Shown: piece after piece, positions 5,569 through 5,800 of the stretch
How positions within the stretch are numbered: position 1 is the stretch's first letter
How the letters are laid out: the number at the start of each line of letters is the position of its first letter
Assembly (NCBI GenBank): GCA_013042765.1
Contig: JABDPP010000364.1
Coordinates: 1 to 5,800 of the forward strand
From: Litoreibacter sp.
GTDB lineage: Bacteria; Pseudomonadota; Alphaproteobacteria; Rhodobacterales; Rhodobacteraceae
Length of the DNA: 5,800 nt
Direction: 5' to 3'
Program-made: the position numbers and the translations under genes
The notes under the pieces: generated by a model
Databases searched by the model: none
Told to the model about the DNA's origin: nothing
The model's input: only the letters and a program-made list of their open reading frames with translations

Positions 5569-5800
5569 TGCGTTTCGCGTCCGCGTAATCGGCGGCAATC
5601 ATCTCGGAAACCAGGTCCTCAAAGGAGGTCGGTGGTGTCCAGCCCAGCTTCTCGCGCGCCTTGGTAGCGTCGCCCAGAAGTGTCTCAACCTCGGTCGGGC
5701 GGAAGTATCTGGGGTCGACGCTGACGATGACCTTTCCGGTCTCGTCGCGGCCAACTTCGTCGAGGCCTTCCCCTTCAAAGCTGATCTTAATGCCCAGCGC
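5561..5800 (-). CDS. gmd: GDP-mannose 4,6-dehydratase, C-terminal 79 residues (partial)
   Basis: The gene enters from the right edge on the minus strand and stops at TGA 5563-5561, so only the last 79 residues are seen. They include the characteristic C-terminal signature [14 protein letters not shown] followed by TKAREKLGW, then a helix ending in RNG. In Gmd this region contributes to binding the GDP part of GDP-D-mannose; the catalytic Thr-Glu-Tyr-Lys residues and the NADP site lie outside the window. Gmd converts GDP-D-mannose to GDP-4-keto-6-deoxy-D-mannose, the common substrate of Fcl and ColD encoded downstream on the same strand. The stop overlaps the fcl start by 8 bases, so gmd and fcl are surely one transcription unit. 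The C-terminal tail has the usual length, with no sign of truncation. Confidence 0.93.
   Translation of the reverse strand, partial: ALGIKISFEGEGLDEVGRDETGKVIVSVDPRYFRPTEVETLLGDATKAREKLGWTPPTSFEDLVSEMIAADYADAKRNG

Noticed and set aside
4414..5667. A 417-codon plus-strand open frame opposite fcl
   Set aside because: It is antisense to the strongly supported fcl gene, has no recognisable domain, and is the kind of long shadow frame that GC-rich codon bias produces.
1..5800. Mobile elements, tRNA genes, CRISPR arrays or phage remnants
   Set aside because: No transposase-like frame, terminal inverted repeats, cloverleaf sequence or regularly spaced repeats were seen.

Overview
This GC-rich window looks like an alphaproteobacterial chromosome, most likely from the Rhodobacterales/Roseobacter group. 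That placement rests on codon use, Shine-Dalgarno sites of the GGAG type, and a left-edge gene resembling the cobalamin-binding AerR/PpaA regulators of those bacteria. No database search was possible. The main theme is surface polysaccharide assembly around the nucleotide sugar GDP-4-keto-6-deoxy-D-mannose.

Layout from left to right. (a) 1-325, minus strand: the N-terminal part of a probable B12-binding-domain regulator, running off the left edge. (b) 326-545: a divergent intergenic region with a sigma70-like promoter facing the leftward gene. (c) 546-1433, plus: a complete dienelactone hydrolase family protein of the YghX type, with a Tat-like N-terminal segment. (d) 1555-2298 and 2406-3266, plus: two glycosyltransferases, one of family GT25 and one of family GT11 (alpha-1,2-fucosyltransferase type). 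(e) 3276-4460, minus: a homologue of ColD, GDP-4-keto-6-deoxy-D-mannose 3-dehydratase, ending 9 bases from the stop of the GT11 gene. (f) 4612-5568, minus: GDP-L-fucose synthase (Fcl/WcaG). (g) 5561-5800, minus: the C-terminus of GDP-mannose 4,6-dehydratase (Gmd), running off the right edge and overlapping fcl by 8 bases.

How the genes fit together. Gmd makes GDP-4-keto-6-deoxy-D-mannose. Fcl turns this into GDP-L-fucose by epimerisation and reduction. ColD removes the 3-hydroxyl of the same intermediate, giving the precursor of GDP-L-colitose (3,6-dideoxy-L-galactose, that is 3-deoxyfucose). The last colitose step needs a ColC reductase/epimerase, which is itself Fcl-like, so the Fcl here may act as Fcl, as ColC, or as both. 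The GT11 enzyme would then attach L-fucose or L-colitose to a glycan. The GT25 enzyme would add another sugar, probably to lipopolysaccharide or a related surface glycan.

The most notable signal is this apparent colitose pathway in a probable marine-type alphaproteobacterium. I saw no RNA genes, insertion sequences, CRISPR arrays or phage genes.
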